The notes beneath the pieces were generated by a model that had not been told where the DNA came from, searched no databases, and saw nothing but the letters and a program-made list of their open reading frames with translations. This document shows, in pieces, positions 9,027 to 20,472 of a stretch of 64,000 nucleotides of DNA; within the stretch, counting starts at the first letter, position 1, and each line of letters begins with the position of its first letter. The position numbers were made by a program, and so were the translations under genes. This DNA comes from Castellaniella denitrificans (lineage in GTDB: Bacteria > Pseudomonadota > Gammaproteobacteria > Burkholderiales > Burkholderiaceae_B): NCBI RefSeq assembly GCF_027214045.1, contig NZ_JAPWHE010000002.1:62001-126000 (forward strand). The letters run 5' to 3'.

Positions 9027-10418
9027 ATGACCGACGCTCCGCGCGCCGCACCCTGGCGCACCATCCTGCGACAGGCCTGGCCGATCCTGGTCGGTTCCTG
9101 GGCCGGAATCGTCTTCGCCGTGCTGGACACCGCCATGGTGGGTCACGCCAGCGCCGCCGATCTCCAGGCGATGTCGCTGGGCGCATCGGTCTACATCACG
9201 GTCTTCGTCGGCCTGATGGGCGTGGTGCACGCCCTGATCCCGATCATCGCCCAGCACTTCGGCGCCGGACGCCTGCGCGAGGCCGGACGGGCCTGGGGAC
9301 AGGGCATCTGGCTGGCCCTGATCCTGTCGTTCCTGGGTGGCGCCTGCCTGCTGTTCCCCGACGCCTGGCTCAGCCTGTCCGGCGACGTCGAACCTGAAGT
9401 CCGTCAACGGGTGGCGGGCTACCTGATCGCCCTGGCCCTGGCCCTGCCGTCCGCCCTGTTGTTCCGCACGATCTACGCCACTGCGACGGCTATCTCGCAA
9501 ACCCGCGAAGTCATGGCGATCAACGTCGGCAGCATCGCCTTCAAGCTGCTGTTCAACGTCTGGTTCATCTTCGGCGGCCTGGGCCTGCCCGCGATGGGCG
9601 CCGTCGGCGCGGGCATCGCCACACTGGTGGTCGACTGGATGATGCTTGCGGCCGGGCTGTGGATGATCCGTCACCGGCGGGCCTTTCGCGCCCTGGCCCC
9701 GCGGCTGGAGCGCCCACGCTGGGCCGACCAGAAGGAACTGCTGCGCCTGGGGCTGCCCATGGGCGGATCCTACCTGATCGAGGTCTGCGCCTTCAGCTTC
9801 ATGGCGCTGCTGATCGCCCGCGACGGCCTGTACGTCAGCGGCGCCCAGCAGATCCTGGCCAACCTGATCGCCCTGGCCTACATGCTGCCGATGTCCCTCA
9901 GCCTGGCCACCGCTTCGCTCACGGCCCAGGCCGTGGGCGCGCGCGATCCCGCGCTGGCCCGGCGCACGGGCCTGAACGGGATCGGACTGGCTGCCCTGGG
10001 CGCGCTGCTCACCGGCGTGATCCTGGTCACGGGCCGTGACGCCATCGTGCGCACCTACACGGACGAGATCCAGGTGGCCGTGATCGCCCTGGCGCTGCTG
10101 CAGATCGCGCCCTGGTTCCATTTCTGCGACGCCATGCATTGCATCGGCGCGTACATCCTGCGCGCCTACAAGATCGCCCTGGTTCCGTTGATTCTGCAGA
10201 TCACCGCGCTGACCGGGCTGGGCCTGGTGGGCGGCTGGTGGCTGGGCTACGGCCCGGCGGCCGGGGCGCTCGCCCCGGTGGCGCGCCGGCTGATGCCGGG
10301 CGCCCCCGTCGGGGCCGCCACCATGTGGATCATGGCGATGTTCGGGCTGCTGTTGTCGGCCCTGCTGCTGTTCGCCTGGTATGGCCGCGTCCTGCGGCAA
10401 CAGGCGCGCGACGCCTGA
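9027..10418 (+). CDS. MATE-family multidrug/cation efflux pump
   Basis: A 463-residue inner-membrane protein with about 12 hydrophobic helices, arranged as two homologous halves as in the multidrug and toxic compound extrusion family (NorM-like). Family marks include ILVGSWAGIVFAVLDTAMVGHASAADL in helix 1-2 and LGLPMGGSYLIEVCAFSFMALLIA at the start of the second half. These pumps expel cationic compounds using Na+ or H+. It follows the glycosyltransferase by 29 bp and ends 3 bp from the convergent proV. Confidence 0.92.
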   Translation: MTDAPRAAPWRTILRQAWPILVGSWAGIVFAVLDTAMVGHASAADLQAMSLGASVYITVFVGLMGVVHALIPIIAQHFGAGRLREAGRAWGQGIWLALILSFLGGACLLFPDAWLSLSGDVEPEVRQRVAGYLIALALALPSALLFRTIYATATAISQTREVMAINVGSIAFKLLFNVWFIFGGLGLPAMGAVGAGIATLVVDWMMLAAGLWMIRHRRAFRALAPRLERPRWADQKELLRLGLPMGGSYLIEVCAFSFMALLIARDGLYVSGAQQILANLIALAYMLPMSLSLATASLTAQAVGARDPALARRTGLNGIGLAALGALLTGVILVTGRDAIVRTYTDEIQVAVIALALLQIAPWFHFCDAMHCIGAYILRAYKIALVPLILQITALTGLGLVGGWWLGYGPAAGALAPVARRLMPGAPVGAATMWIMAMFGLLLSALLLFAWYGRVLRQQARDA

Positions 10419-10421
10419 CGA

Positions 10422-11663
10422 TCAGACCAGCTGGCCGGATTCGGCCGCCTCTCCAGCCGCCGGCTCCGGCTCCGGCTCGTTCGACCCGGTGGTGGCGGTG
10501 GTCACCAGTTCCACCACCTTGCTGCGCGACAACACGCCGATGAACTCGCCCTGCTCGCCCGTCACCGCCAGCGGCTCGGGCGTACGCAGCAGCCGCGCCA
10601 GCACTTCGTCCAGTCCGGCCGAGGCCGGTACGGACGCCATGTCGCTGAGATGCCTGGAAATGTCGCGCGCGCCCGCCTGCGCGGCGTTCTGGGCGTCGGC
10701 CCGCATCAGCACCCCTGCCAGGCGCTTGCCGTCCAGGACCGCCGCGTAGTCATAGTCCCGTGCCGCCAGACGTTCCAGCGCGCGCGCCGGATTCGTGCGC
10801 ATGGTCAGCGTCAACGGGCGCTCGTTGCAGGCATGGGACGCATTCAGGACCTTGCCCCGGTTGACGTCCTGCAGGAAGGATTCGATGTAGTCGTTGGCAG
10901 GCGACAGCAGAATATCCTCGGGCGTACCTTCCTGGATCAGTTCGCCGTCCTTCAGGATGGCGATCCGGTTGCCCAGGCGCAGCGCCTCGTCCAGGTCGTG
11001 GGTGATGAAGACGATGGTCTTGTTCAGCTTTGCCTGCAGGGCCAGCAACTGGTCCTGCATCTCATGGCGGATGAGCGGATCCAAAGCGGAAAACGCCTCG
11101 TCCATCAGCAGGATCTCGGCATCCGTGGCCAGCGCCCGGGCCAGTCCCACGCGCTGCTGCATGCCGCCGGACAGCTGATGCGGGTACTGGGCCTCGAAGC
11201 CGGACAGGCCGACCTGCTCCAGCCAGTGGCGCGCACGCTCGTCGCGTTCGGCGCGGCGCACGCCCTGGACCGCAAGCCCGTAGGCGGCGTTGTCCAGCAC
11301 CGTACGGTGCGGCAACAGGCCGAAGCGCTGGAACACCATGCTCATCTTGCTCTGGCGGAAGCGCTCCAGTTCGCGCGGCTTCAGGCTGACCACATCCACC
11401 CCGTCGACCAGGATCTGTCCGGCGCTGGGCTCGATCAGCCGGTTGAAGTGCCGGATCAGCGTCGACTTGCCGGACCCCGACAGCCCCATGATCACATGGA
11501 TGTGACCCTCCTCGATGGACAGGCTGATGTCGCGCAGGCCCAGGGTGTGGCCGCTGCGTTCCAGCAGGGCTTCCTTGGACAGGCCCTCGCGGGCGGCGGC
11601 CAGCCAGCGGTCCGGATGCGGGCCGAAGATCTTGTAAATGTTGCGGACTTCGATTTTGCTCAT
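10422..11663 (-). CDS. proV: Glycine betaine/proline ABC transporter ATP-binding protein
   Basis: A 413-residue ATPase of the ProV/OpuA type. The start ATG at 11663 gives MSKIEVRNIYKIFG. It has Walker A (GLSGSGKST), the signature LSGGMQQRVGLARAL, Walker B with the catalytic Glu (ILLMDEAFSALDP), then the C-terminal tandem CBS region (from about residue 280) found in ProV/OpuAA proteins and linked to osmotic sensing. The insertion GPHPDRWLAAAREGLSKEALLERSGHTLGL before Walker A is also typical of ProV. It is the third gene of proX-proW-proV, one base after proW. Confidence 0.95.
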   Translation of the reverse strand: MSKIEVRNIYKIFGPHPDRWLAAAREGLSKEALLERSGHTLGLRDISLSIEEGHIHVIMGLSGSGKSTLIRHFNRLIEPSAGQILVDGVDVVSLKPRELERFRQSKMSMVFQRFGLLPHRTVLDNAAYGLAVQGVRRAERDERARHWLEQVGLSGFEAQYPHQLSGGMQQRVGLARALATDAEILLMDEAFSALDPLIRHEMQDQLLALQAKLNKTIVFITHDLDEALRLGNRIAILKDGELIQEGTPEDILLSPANDYIESFLQDVNRGKVLNASHACNERPLTLTMRTNPARALERLAARDYDYAAVLDGKRLAGVLMRADAQNAAQAGARDISRHLSDMASVPASAGLDEVLARLLRTPEPLAVTGEQGEFIGVLSRSKVVELVTTATTGSNEPEPEPAAGEAAESGQLV

Positions 11664-11664
11664 T

Positions 11665-12519
11665 TCAGTGCCTCCTGACCTGCCAGCGGCGACCGAAGCG
11701 CTGGGTGATGCGGTCGAAGATGATGGCGAGCACCACGATGCCCAGGCCGGCCAGCAGGCCGCGCCCGACCTGCAGCCGATTGATGCCCTGCAGGACCTCG
11801 TAGCCCAGTCCGCGCACACCGATCATGGAGGCGATCACCACCATGGCCAGCGCCATCATGGTGGTCTGGTTGATGCCCGCCATGATGTTGGGCAGCGCCA
11901 GCGGCAGTTGGACGCCGAAGAGCTGGCGGACGCGGCTGGCGCCAAAGGCGCGCGAGGCCTCCAGCACCTCGGCGTCCACCAGGCGGATGCCCAGATCGGT
12001 CAGCCGGATGACGGGCGGCACGGCGTAGATCACCGTGGCGAACAGCGCCGCCAGCTTGCCCAGATTGAACAGCATGACCACCGGGATCAGGTAGACGAAA
12101 CTGGGCATGGTCTGCATGATGTCCAGGATCGGCAGCATGACGGTGCGCACCCAGCGGAAACTGGCCATGGCGATCCCCACGGGGATGCCGATGATCACCG
12201 AAAATGCCACCGCCACGATCATCAGCGACAGCGTCTGCATGGCGGCCTCCCAGAGGCCGATGGCCCCCACCAGGCACAGCAGCGCCCCCATGGCCAGGCT
12301 GAAGCGCCAGGCGCGGCTGCCCAGCCAGGCCAGCCCCATGATGACCGCCACGATCGCCCACCAGGGCGAATGCCGCAGCAGGTTGTCGGACCAGATCAGC
12401 AGATCCAGGAGCGGCTGTGTCAACGCCCGCAGCACGTCGGAATACTGCATCACCAGCCCATTGACGAAATCGTCGATGGGCCGCTGCAGGTCCCGGGCCG
12501 CAATCAGTTCAGGAAACAT
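11665..12519 (-). CDS. proW: Glycine betaine/proline ABC transporter permease
   Basis: A 284-residue inner-membrane permease with six to seven hydrophobic helices. The coupling-loop EAA motif is visible (EASRAFGASRVRQLFGVQLPLALPNIMAGI, about residues 185-215). The front part IIGIPVGIAMA...VMLPILDIMQTMPSFVYLIPVVMLFNLG is typical of ProW/OpuAB. It pairs with ProV and ProX for high-affinity uptake of osmoprotectants. It is separated from proX by 10 bp and from proV by one base. Confidence 0.95.
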   Translation of the reverse strand: MFPELIAARDLQRPIDDFVNGLVMQYSDVLRALTQPLLDLLIWSDNLLRHSPWWAIVAVIMGLAWLGSRAWRFSLAMGALLCLVGAIGLWEAAMQTLSLMIVAVAFSVIIGIPVGIAMASFRWVRTVMLPILDIMQTMPSFVYLIPVVMLFNLGKLAALFATVIYAVPPVIRLTDLGIRLVDAEVLEASRAFGASRVRQLFGVQLPLALPNIMAGINQTTMMALAMVVIASMIGVRGLGYEVLQGINRLQVGRGLLAGLGIVVLAIIFDRITQRFGRRWQVRRH

Positions 12520-12529
12520 AGTGGCCTCC

Positions 12530-13585
12530 TTACAGGGCGGCCTTCACGCGCTCCGTGACGTCGGCGGGCAGCCAGGCGGTCCAGACATCCTGCTTGTTCT
12601 TCAGAAACCACATCGCCGTCGGCTGGGGCTCGGCCTCGTTCTTTTCCATGTAGGCCATGGTCTGGTTCATGACATCCAGAGGCACCTTGACCTTGGACAG
12701 GAACTGGGTCAGTTTCGGGGCGTCCTGGGTGAACTTGGTGGTGACCGCCGTGAACACCGGATTCTCGGGATAGTCGGAGGCCTGGGGCTTTTCACAATTC
12801 GGATTGGTCAGGCATTTCTGCTTGGCGGCGTCGTACGGCGGCAGTTCCAGTTTGACCAGATCCATGGAGCCCACCAGCGGGGTCGGATACCAATAATAGA
12901 AGACGATGTTTTCCTTTCGCTGGTAGGCCGCCGTCAGAGCCGCCTTCTGGGTCGCGCCGGTGCCGGGGGAGAACAGGGTGAAGGTATCGCCCAGGCCCAG
13001 CGCCTTGAACAGATTGGTGCTGACAACCTCGCAGCCCCAGCCTGCGGGACAACCGTAGAAGCGGCCCTTGGACGGCTCTTCAGGATCCTTGAAGGCATCC
13101 TTGAATTTCGGCAGGTCGGCGGCTTTCTTCAGTTCGGGCAGGCGCTCGGCCGTGTATTTGGGGATGAACCAGGCCTCGCCGCCCATGTAGATGTCGCCGA
13201 TGCGCTTGACCTTGCCGGTGGCTTCGGCCTTGGTCCAGGGTTCCAGGGTGCTGTTCAGCCAGATCTCGCTGTTGATGTCCAGGTCGCCGCGCTGGAGCGC
13301 CGCCAGGGCCGGCAGGGTTTCCGTCGGCAGGACTTCGGAATTGCAGCCATAGCCGTGCTTGGCGATGAACCGTTCGATTTCGACCAGGACCAGATTGGAT
13401 TCCCAGTTCATGCCGCCGAAGCGCACGGACCGGTCGAGCTCGCATTGCGGCGCGCCGGCCGCCATGGAGACGGACGGAACCAGGGACAGGCCCGCCAGCG
13501 TCGCCGTCAGGGCAAGACCCAGGGCGGTACGGGACAGACGATTGGAACGGGTCGCGACACGCGACGAGGAAGAAGAAATAGACAT
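12530..13585 (-). CDS. proX: Glycine betaine/proline ABC transporter substrate-binding protein
   Basis: A 351-residue periplasmic binding protein of the OpuAC/ProX family with a Sec signal peptide ending near VSMAAGA (residue 40). The start at 13585 follows a strong AAAGGAGG ribosome-binding site. Features include GMNWESNLVLVEIERFIAKHGYG at the start of the mature domain, two close cysteine pairs (CPAGWGCEVV and CLTNPNCEKP), and the aromatic-rich segments expected of a betaine-binding cage (YYWYPTPLVG). It is the first gene of the operon, so the order is proX-proW-proV rather than the proV-proW-proX order of Escherichia coli. Confidence 0.93.
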   Translation of the reverse strand: MSISSSSSRVATRSNRLSRTALGLALTATLAGLSLVPSVSMAAGAPQCELDRSVRFGGMNWESNLVLVEIERFIAKHGYGCNSEVLPTETLPALAALQRGDLDINSEIWLNSTLEPWTKAEATGKVKRIGDIYMGGEAWFIPKYTAERLPELKKAADLPKFKDAFKDPEEPSKGRFYGCPAGWGCEVVSTNLFKALGLGDTFTLFSPGTGATQKAALTAAYQRKENIVFYYWYPTPLVGSMDLVKLELPPYDAAKQKCLTNPNCEKPQASDYPENPVFTAVTTKFTQDAPKLTQFLSKVKVPLDVMNQTMAYMEKNEAEPQPTAMWFLKNKQDVWTAWLPADVTERVKAAL

Positions 13586-13918
13586 AGATGCCTCCTTTGG
13601 GTTACGGAGACGCCGGGTACGCAATGCGTGGCCGACGCCATAGCTTAGGGGAGGGTGTGCGGAAGACGACCGCGGGCCGCCAATACATACCAGCACTGCA
13701 GGCGCGAAGCGCCCTGGACGAACAGGGCCGTCAAACCAGTGACGGACGCTGCCAGAATTGACAAAAACAAACTACAGAAGAAGATCTATTTTACACGCAA
13801 GATACAAGAAAATAAACCCGATTAATGAAAACAGCCCCGGAAGGGTGCGATGAACACACGGATCGCCGGGCCGTTTGTGCCCAATTCCCGACCGATGGCC
13901 GGGGGCGGAAACGGTGTC
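13586..13918. other. Intergenic region upstream of proX
   Basis: No gene is seen. It contains the leader of the leftward proX operon and the 3' flank of cfa. Two small overlapping hairpins lie at 13701-13713 (GGCGC/GCGCC) and 13711-13728 (GCCCTG/CAGGGC). A TAAAAT element on the minus strand (13788-13793), with an AT-rich stretch upstream (13794-13830), is the best -10 candidate I can see. It would give a leader of about 200 nt, but the matching -35 is poor. Confidence 0.35.
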
Positions 13919-15178
<1,260 letters not shown>

Positions 15179-15287
15179 CTAGAGCCTCCCTCAGTCATAT
15201 ACAGGACCTTGCTATAGTAGAGCGCCCATCCCCGCCGCTTCAAGCATTCCCATCCGGCACCCGCCGCCGACTTTTTCTCCGCACCCC

Positions 15288-16493
15288 ATGGCCTCCCGAT
15301 TTTCCTCGCCGCCGATGCCTCCCTGGCTGATCCTGATGGGCGCCCTGGCCGCGCTCGGACCCCTGGCCATCGACATGTATCTGCCCGCCTTCGGCGCCAT
15401 GGCGCTCGACCTGCGCGTCCATCCGGGCCTGATCGAACGCACGTTGGCCAGCTATCTGCTGGGCCTGGCCCTGGCCCAGCTGGCCTACGGCCCGCTGGCC
15501 GACCGCTACGGCCGCAAACCGCCGCTGCTGGCGGGCCTGACGCTGTTCTCGATCGCCTCCATCGCCTGCGCGCTGAGCCGCGACATCGACCATCTGACCC
15601 TGTGGCGCGTGATCCAGGCCTTCGGCGGCGCCGCCGGCATGGTGATCCCCCGCGCCGTGATCCGCGACCACCTCGACACCCGCGAGGCCGCGCAGGCCCT
15701 GTCCCTGCTGATGCTGGTGATGGGCGTCATGCCCATCCTGGCCCCCCTGCTGGGCGGCCAGGCCGTGACACTGGGGTCCTGGCGGACCGTGTTCTACCTG
15801 ATGAGCCTGGCCGGCCTCGGCCTGTGGCTGGCCGTGGCGCTGCGCATGCGCGAGTCCCTGGACCCCGCGCGACGCTCGCCGCTGGCCGTCGGCGCCATCG
15901 CCGCCAATTTCCGCCTGCTGCTGACCCACAGGCGCTTCATGGGTTACACCTTGGCGGGAGGCTTCGGCTCGGGCGGCCTGTTCGCCTACATTTCCGGCTC
16001 GCCCCAGGTCTTCATCGCGATCTACGGCATCGATCCGCGCTGGTTCGGCCTGCTGTTCGGCCTGAACGCGGCCGCGCTGATCCTGGCCGCCCAGTTCAGC
16101 GCCCGGTTGCTGGAACGCCACCCGCCGCTGCGCCTGCTCAGACGCGCCCAGGGCATGCTGGCGCTGATGACGCTGTGCGCCCTGGCGCTGACACTGATGG
16201 ACTGGATCACCTTGCCCCTGCTGATGTTGTGCCTGATGGGCTTCATGGCCAGCCAGGGCTTCGTCGGCCCGAACGCCGCCGCCCTGGCCCTGTCCGAGCA
16301 GGGGCCGCGCCTGGGCGTGGCCTCGGCCTTGATGGGCGCGCTGCAGATGTTCTGCGGCGCACTGGCCGGCTTCGCCGTCAGCGTCTGGCATACCGGCACC
16401 CCCCTGCCCCTGACGGCCGTGCTGGCGGCCTGCGCGGGCCTGTCGTGGTTTTTCAGCCGCACCGCCATGCGGTCGACTCGGCAACCTGCTTGA
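15288..16493 (+). CDS. Bcr/CflA-family MFS drug efflux transporter
   Basis: A 401-residue inner-membrane protein with 12 predicted helices. The N-terminal helix LMGALAALGPLAIDMYLPAFGAMALDL and the loop motif AYGPLADRYGRKPPLLAGLTLF (MFS motif A) are typical of the Bcr/CflA subfamily of drug:H+ antiporters, as is FGGAAGMVIPRAVIRDHLDTREAAQ. The exact substrate is unknown. The stop codon overlaps the -35 element of the rpmB promoter. Confidence 0.92.
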   Translation: MASRFSSPPMPPWLILMGALAALGPLAIDMYLPAFGAMALDLRVHPGLIERTLASYLLGLALAQLAYGPLADRYGRKPPLLAGLTLFSIASIACALSRDIDHLTLWRVIQAFGGAAGMVIPRAVIRDHLDTREAAQALSLLMLVMGVMPILAPLLGGQAVTLGSWRTVFYLMSLAGLGLWLAVALRMRESLDPARRSPLAVGAIAANFRLLLTHRRFMGYTLAGGFGSGGLFAYISGSPQVFIAIYGIDPRWFGLLFGLNAAALILAAQFSARLLERHPPLRLLRRAQGMLALMTLCALALTLMDWITLPLLMLCLMGFMASQGFVGPNAAALALSEQGPRLGVASALMGALQMFCGALAGFAVSVWHTGTPLPLTAVLAACAGLSWFFSRTAMRSTRQPA

Positions 16494-16519
16494 TTTATCT
16501 AAGCATTTCAGTATAGAAT
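16490..16519 (+). promoter_or_regulatory. Promoter of rpmB-rpmG
   Basis: TTGATT (16490-16495) is followed by TATAGAAT (16512-16519). The -10 hexamer can be read as TATAGA (16-bp spacer) or TAGAAT (18-bp spacer). The short AT-rich leader then runs to the rpmB ribosome-binding site GAGGTGAG. Confidence 0.7.
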
Positions 16520-16555
16520 CCAAGGCTTTCCCGATAGACACAAAGAGGTGAGACC

Positions 16556-16792
16556 ATGGCACGCGTATGCCAAGTAACCGGCAAAGGCCCGATGGTGGGC
16601 AACAACGTCTCGCACGCGAACAACAAAACCAAGCGTCGTTTCCTGCCCAACCTGCAATCGCGCCGGTTCTGGGTCGAGTCCGAAAATCGCTGGGTGCGCC
16701 TGCGCGTATCCACCAAGGCCCTGCGCACCATCGACAAGAACGGCATCGACGCCGTCCTCGCCGACCTGCGTGCCCGTGGCGAACTGGCCTGA
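16556..16792 (+). CDS. rpmB: 50S ribosomal protein bL28
   Basis: A 78-residue large-subunit protein. The whole sequence matches the family: [54 protein letters not shown], ending with [12 protein letters not shown]. An AGAGGTGA ribosome-binding site precedes the ATG. It is followed 23 bp later by rpmG, the usual pair, with a common promoter and terminator. Confidence 0.98.
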   Translation: MARVCQVTGKGPMVGNNVSHANNKTKRRFLPNLQSRRFWVESENRWVRLRVSTKALRTIDKNGIDAVLADLRARGELA

Positions 16793-16815
16793 TCGGCCGC
16801 GCATAGGAGCACATC

Positions 16816-16983
16816 ATGGCTAAAGGCATCCGCGAGAAAATCAAGCTCGAGTCGACCGCCGGCACGGGTCATTTCTACACGACCACCAAGAACAAGCGCA
16901 ACATGCCGGAAAAAATGCTGATCAAGAAATTTGATCCGGTCGCGCGCAAGCACGTCGACTACAAGGAAACCAAGCTGAAATAA
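16816..16983 (+). CDS. rpmG: 50S ribosomal protein bL33
   Basis: A 55-residue protein beginning [28 protein letters not shown] and ending [19 protein letters not shown], the full-length bL33 pattern. It lacks the zinc-binding CxxC pairs, so it is the cysteine-free form. AGGAG lies upstream of the ATG. It is the second gene of rpmB-rpmG. Confidence 0.98.
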   Translation: MAKGIREKIKLESTAGTGHFYTTTKNKRNMPEKMLIKKFDPVARKHVDYKETKLK

Positions 16984-17024
16984 TCCGGGGCCGCCTCTCC
17001 CGGACCGTCTCACCGGTTTCCAGA

Positions 17025-17052
17025 AAATCCCCGCCTTCGTGCGGGGATTTTT
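17025..17052 (+). terminator. Intrinsic terminator of rpmB-rpmG
   Basis: A 10-bp stem AAATCCCCGC/GCGGGGATTT (17025-17034 with 17041-17050), loop CTTCGT, running into T residues. It lies 41 bp after the rpmG stop. Confidence 0.92.
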
Positions 17053-17108
17053 CTTTGGACGGATCCGGGCGGCACGCGGGCCGCGAGGGAGACGCAAGCC
17101 CCGCTCCG

Positions 17109-17137
17109 TGGGCGCATGATCCACGACCCTCTATAAT
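17109..17137 (+). promoter_or_regulatory. Candidate promoter of leuS-lptE-holA
   Basis: A perfect TATAAT at 17132-17137, 42 bp before the leuS ATG. The -35 at 17-bp spacing (TGGGCG, 17109-17114) is poor, so the -10 carries the call. Confidence 0.5.
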
Positions 17138-17178
17138 GTCGGGCTGGCCCTTTTCACACCCATTTTCCAGACAGATCC

Positions 17179-19830
17179 ATGCAGGAACGCTATCTCCCGA
17201 ACCAGGTCGAAACCGAAGCCCAAGCCCATTGGCGCGCGGGCGACGTCTACCGCGTCACCGAACACGCCAGCCTCCCGGACGGCTCGCCCAAGCCCAAGTT
17301 CTACGCCTGCTCGATGCTGCCCTACCCCAGCGGCAAGCTTCACATGGGTCACGTGCGCAACTACACCATCAATGACATGATGACCCGCCAGTTGCGCATG
17401 CGCGGATACAACGTCCTCATGCCCATGGGCTGGGACGCCTTCGGCATGCCGGCCGAGAACGCCGCCATGAAATCCGGCGTGCCGCCCGCCAAATGGACCT
17501 ACGACAACATCGCCTACATGAAAAAGCAGATGCAGGCGATGGGGCTGGCGATCGACTGGTCGCGCGAAATGTGCGCCTGCGATCCGTCCTACTACAAGTG
17601 GAACCAATGGCTGTTCCTGAAGATGCTCGAAAAAGGCATCGCCTACCGCAAGACCCAGACCGTCAACTGGGATCCGGTCGACCAGACCGTGCTGGCCAAC
17701 GAGCAGGTCATCGACGGCCGCGGCTGGCGTTCGGGCGCGCCGGTGGAAAAGCGCGAGATCCCCGGCTACTACCTGCGCATCACCGACTATGCGGACGAAC
17801 TGCTCGACACGCTGGCGGACGGACTGCCCGGCTGGCCGGAACGCGTGCGGCTCATGCAGGAAAACTGGATCGGCAAGAGCGAAGGCGTGCGCTTCGCATT
17901 CCGCCATGACATCCACGACGCGGAGGGCGCCCTGATCCAGGACGGCCTGATGCACGTCTTCACGACGCGCGCCGACACCATCATGGGCGTCACCTTCTGC
18001 GCCGTGGCGCCGGAACACCCGCTGGCCACCCATGCGGCGCGCGGCAACGCCGAGCTGGCCGCCTTCATCGAATCCTGCCGTCAGGGCGGTACGACCGAGG
18101 CCGAACTGGCCACGCGCGAAAAGGAAGGCATGCCCACCGGCCTGTCCGTCACCCATCCCCTCACCGGCGAGCCCGTCCCCGTCTGGGTCGGCAACTACGT
18201 CCTCATGAGCTATGGCGACGGCGCCGTCATGGGCGTGCCCGCCCACGACGAGCGCGACTTCGCTTTCGCACGCAAATACGGCCTGCCCATCCGCCAGGTC
18301 ATCGCCGCCGCGGACAAGACCTATTCCACGGAAGCCTGGCAAGACTGGTACGGCGACAAGCAGATCGGCCGCACGGTCCAGTCCGGCAAATACGACGGCC
18401 TGACCACGGCCGACGCCATCCAGGCCGTGGCCGCCGACCTGAAGGCCCAGGGCCTGGGTGAACTGCGCACCACCTGGCGTCTGCGCGACTGGGGCATTTC
18501 CCGCCAGCGTTATTGGGGCACGCCGATTCCCATCATCCACTGCGCCGACTGCGGTCCGGTGCCGGTCCCCGAAAAGGACCTGCCCGTGGTGCTGCCCGAA
18601 GACCTGGTGCCCGACGGCACCGGCAACCCGCTGGCCAAACACGAAGGCTTCCTGTCATGCCGGTGTCCGTCCTGCGGCAAGCCGGCACGGCGCGAGACCG
18701 ACACCATGGACACCTTCATCGACTCGTCCTGGTATTTCATGCGCTACACCTCGCCGGGCAACGACCAGGCGATGGTGGACGAGCGCAACGATTACTGGAT
18801 GCCGATGGACCAGTACATCGGCGGCATCGAACACGCCGTGCTGCACCTGCTGTACGCGCGCTTCTGGACACGGGTGATGCGCGACCTGGGCATGGTGAAG
18901 TTCTCCGAGCCCTTCACGAAACTGCTGTGCCAGGGCATGGTGCTCAATCACATCTATTCGCGCAAGAACGAACGGGGCGGCATCGAATACTTCTGGCCCG
19001 ACCAGGTGGAAAATATCACCGATGACAAAGGCGGCATCGTCGGCGCGCGCCTGAAGTCCGACGGCTCGCCCGTGGACTATGGCGGCATCGGCACCATGTC
19101 CAAGTCCAAGAACAACGGGGTCGATCCGCAATCGCTGATCGACGGCCTGGGCGCCGACACCGCGCGCCTGTTCGTCATGTTCGCCAGCCCTCCGGAACAG
19201 ACCCTGGAATGGTCGGACTCTGGCGTCGAGGGCGCACACCGCTTCCTGCGCCGCCTGTGGGCTTTCTGCCATGGTCATCACGAGGGCATCCGCAACCACG
19301 CCGCAACGCCCGTCGACGGAGACACGCTGGACGAGGCCGCCGCCGGGCTGCGCCGCCAGATCCACGGCCTGCTGCGCCAGGCGGACTACGACTACCAGCG
19401 CATCCAGTACAACACCGTGGTCTCCACGGCCATGAAAATGCTCAACACGCTGGAATCGGCCGCCCAGTCGGGAGTTTCCGGACCGGCGCTGGCCGAGTCC
19501 GCTTCCATCCTGCTGCGTGTCCTGTACCCCGTAGTGCCGCACGTCACCTGGCAATTGTGGCGCGAACTGGGCCTGGCCGACGCTCTGGGCGACCTGCTGG
19601 ACGCCCCCTGGCCCCAGGTGGACGAATCCGCCCTGCGCGCCGACACGGTCGAACTGGTGCTGCAGATCAACGGCAAGGTCCGCGGTCATCTCACCGTGCC
19701 CGAAGCAGCCGACAAGCCGGCCATCGAGGCACTGGCCCGCGCGCACGAGTCCGTCGGCCGTTTCCTCGAAGGCCGTGAACCCAAGCGGGTCGTGGTCGTA
19801 CCGGGCCGGCTCGTCAACGTCGTCGGGTGA
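17179..19830 (+). CDS. leuS: Leucyl-tRNA synthetase
   Basis: An 883-residue class I aminoacyl-tRNA synthetase that charges tRNA-Leu. The HIGH-type motif is [15 protein letters not shown] (about residues 46-60) and the KMSKS-type motif is [13 protein letters not shown] (about residue 637). Between them lies the CP1 editing domain, with the threonine-rich stretch [25 protein letters not shown]. The leucine-specific elements [11 protein letters not shown] and [16 protein letters not shown] are present. Length is normal. It starts a plus-strand run with lptE (1-bp overlap) and holA. Confidence 0.98.
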   Translation: MQERYLPNQVETEAQAHWRAGDVYRVTEHASLPDGSPKPKFYACSMLPYPSGKLHMGHVRNYTINDMMTRQLRMRGYNVLMPMGWDAFGMPAENAAMKSGVPPAKWTYDNIAYMKKQMQAMGLAIDWSREMCACDPSYYKWNQWLFLKMLEKGIAYRKTQTVNWDPVDQTVLANEQVIDGRGWRSGAPVEKREIPGYYLRITDYADELLDTLADGLPGWPERVRLMQENWIGKSEGVRFAFRHDIHDAEGALIQDGLMHVFTTRADTIMGVTFCAVAPEHPLATHAARGNAELAAFIESCRQGGTTEAELATREKEGMPTGLSVTHPLTGEPVPVWVGNYVLMSYGDGAVMGVPAHDERDFAFARKYGLPIRQVIAAADKTYSTEAWQDWYGDKQIGRTVQSGKYDGLTTADAIQAVAADLKAQGLGELRTTWRLRDWGISRQRYWGTPIPIIHCADCGPVPVPEKDLPVVLPEDLVPDGTGNPLAKHEGFLSCRCPSCGKPARRETDTMDTFIDSSWYFMRYTSPGNDQAMVDERNDYWMPMDQYIGGIEHAVLHLLYARFWTRVMRDLGMVKFSEPFTKLLCQGMVLNHIYSRKNERGGIEYFWPDQVENITDDKGGIVGARLKSDGSPVDYGGIGTMSKSKNNGVDPQSLIDGLGADTARLFVMFASPPEQTLEWSDSGVEGAHRFLRRLWAFCHGHHEGIRNHAATPVDGDTLDEAAAGLRRQIHGLLRQADYDYQRIQYNTVVSTAMKMLNTLESAAQSGVSGPALAESASILLRVLYPVVPHVTWQLWRELGLADALGDLLDAPWPQVDESALRADTVELVLQINGKVRGHLTVPEAADKPAIEALARAHESVGRFLEGREPKRVVVVPGRLVNVVG

Positions 19831-20453
19831 TGTTCATGACCCCCTGCACCTTGTTCATACCGCGCCGTCTGCGCCTCGCCCTGGCCGGCCTTGCGCTGTT
19901 GGCGCTGGGCGCCTGCGGCTTCCATCTGAAAGGGGCGACGCCCCTGCCCTTCCGGGCGATCTACACCAACATCAATCTGGACTCCGAGTTCGGCGCCCGG
20001 CTGCGCCGCACCATCACCGCCAATTCGCCGGGCACCCGTTTCACCGACCGCCGCCGCGAGGCCGACGTCTATCTGCACCAGATTTCCGAGTCCCAGGACC
20101 TGCGCCAGCTTGCCCTGGACGCCGATGGCCGGGTCGAGGAATACGAACTGAACCTGGAGTTCCGGTTCGAACTGCTGGACCGCGAGGGGCATGTGCTGCT
20201 GCCCCCCACGACCCTGCTCAGCGTGCGTGAACTGCCTTACAACGACCGCATCGTCCAGGCCAAGGAAGGCGAGATCAACCGTACCTTCAAGGACATGCGC
20301 AACGGCCTGATCGACCAGATCCTGCGCCGCATGAGTTCACCGGAAGTCCGGGCCGCGTATGCCAACGCCAGCGACCGCCCCGTCGTGCCGATGCCGGACG
20401 ACAAGCTGCTCGACACCTCGCCCCCGGCCGGTCCGGCCGCGATCCGGCCCTAG
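19830..20453 (+). CDS. lptE: LPS-assembly lipoprotein LptE
   Basis: An outer-membrane lipoprotein that plugs and supports the LptD barrel during lipopolysaccharide insertion. About 207 residues from the ATG at 19830, which overlaps the leuS stop (TGATG). The signal peptide RRLRLALAGLALLALGAC ends in a lipobox-like LGAC, and the mature protein starts CGFHLKGA, the LptE/RlpB signature (CGFHLRG). A later ATG at 19836 is also possible. Its position between leuS and holA matches the leuS-lptE-holA order conserved across proteobacteria. Confidence 0.93.
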   Translation: MFMTPCTLFIPRRLRLALAGLALLALGACGFHLKGATPLPFRAIYTNINLDSEFGARLRRTITANSPGTRFTDRRREADVYLHQISESQDLRQLALDADGRVEEYELNLEFRFELLDREGHVLLPPTTLLSVRELPYNDRIVQAKEGEINRTFKDMRNGLIDQILRRMSSPEVRAAYANASDRPVVPMPDDKLLDTSPPAGPAAIRP

Positions 20454-20472
20454 CGCGTGGGCAGGCCCTGAC

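Noticed and set aside
15240-16865. Long minus-strand open frame over the Bcr/CflA, rpmB and rpmG genes
   Set aside because: Its Gln/Gly/Arg-rich translation has no domain; the plus-strand genes are clearly recognised.
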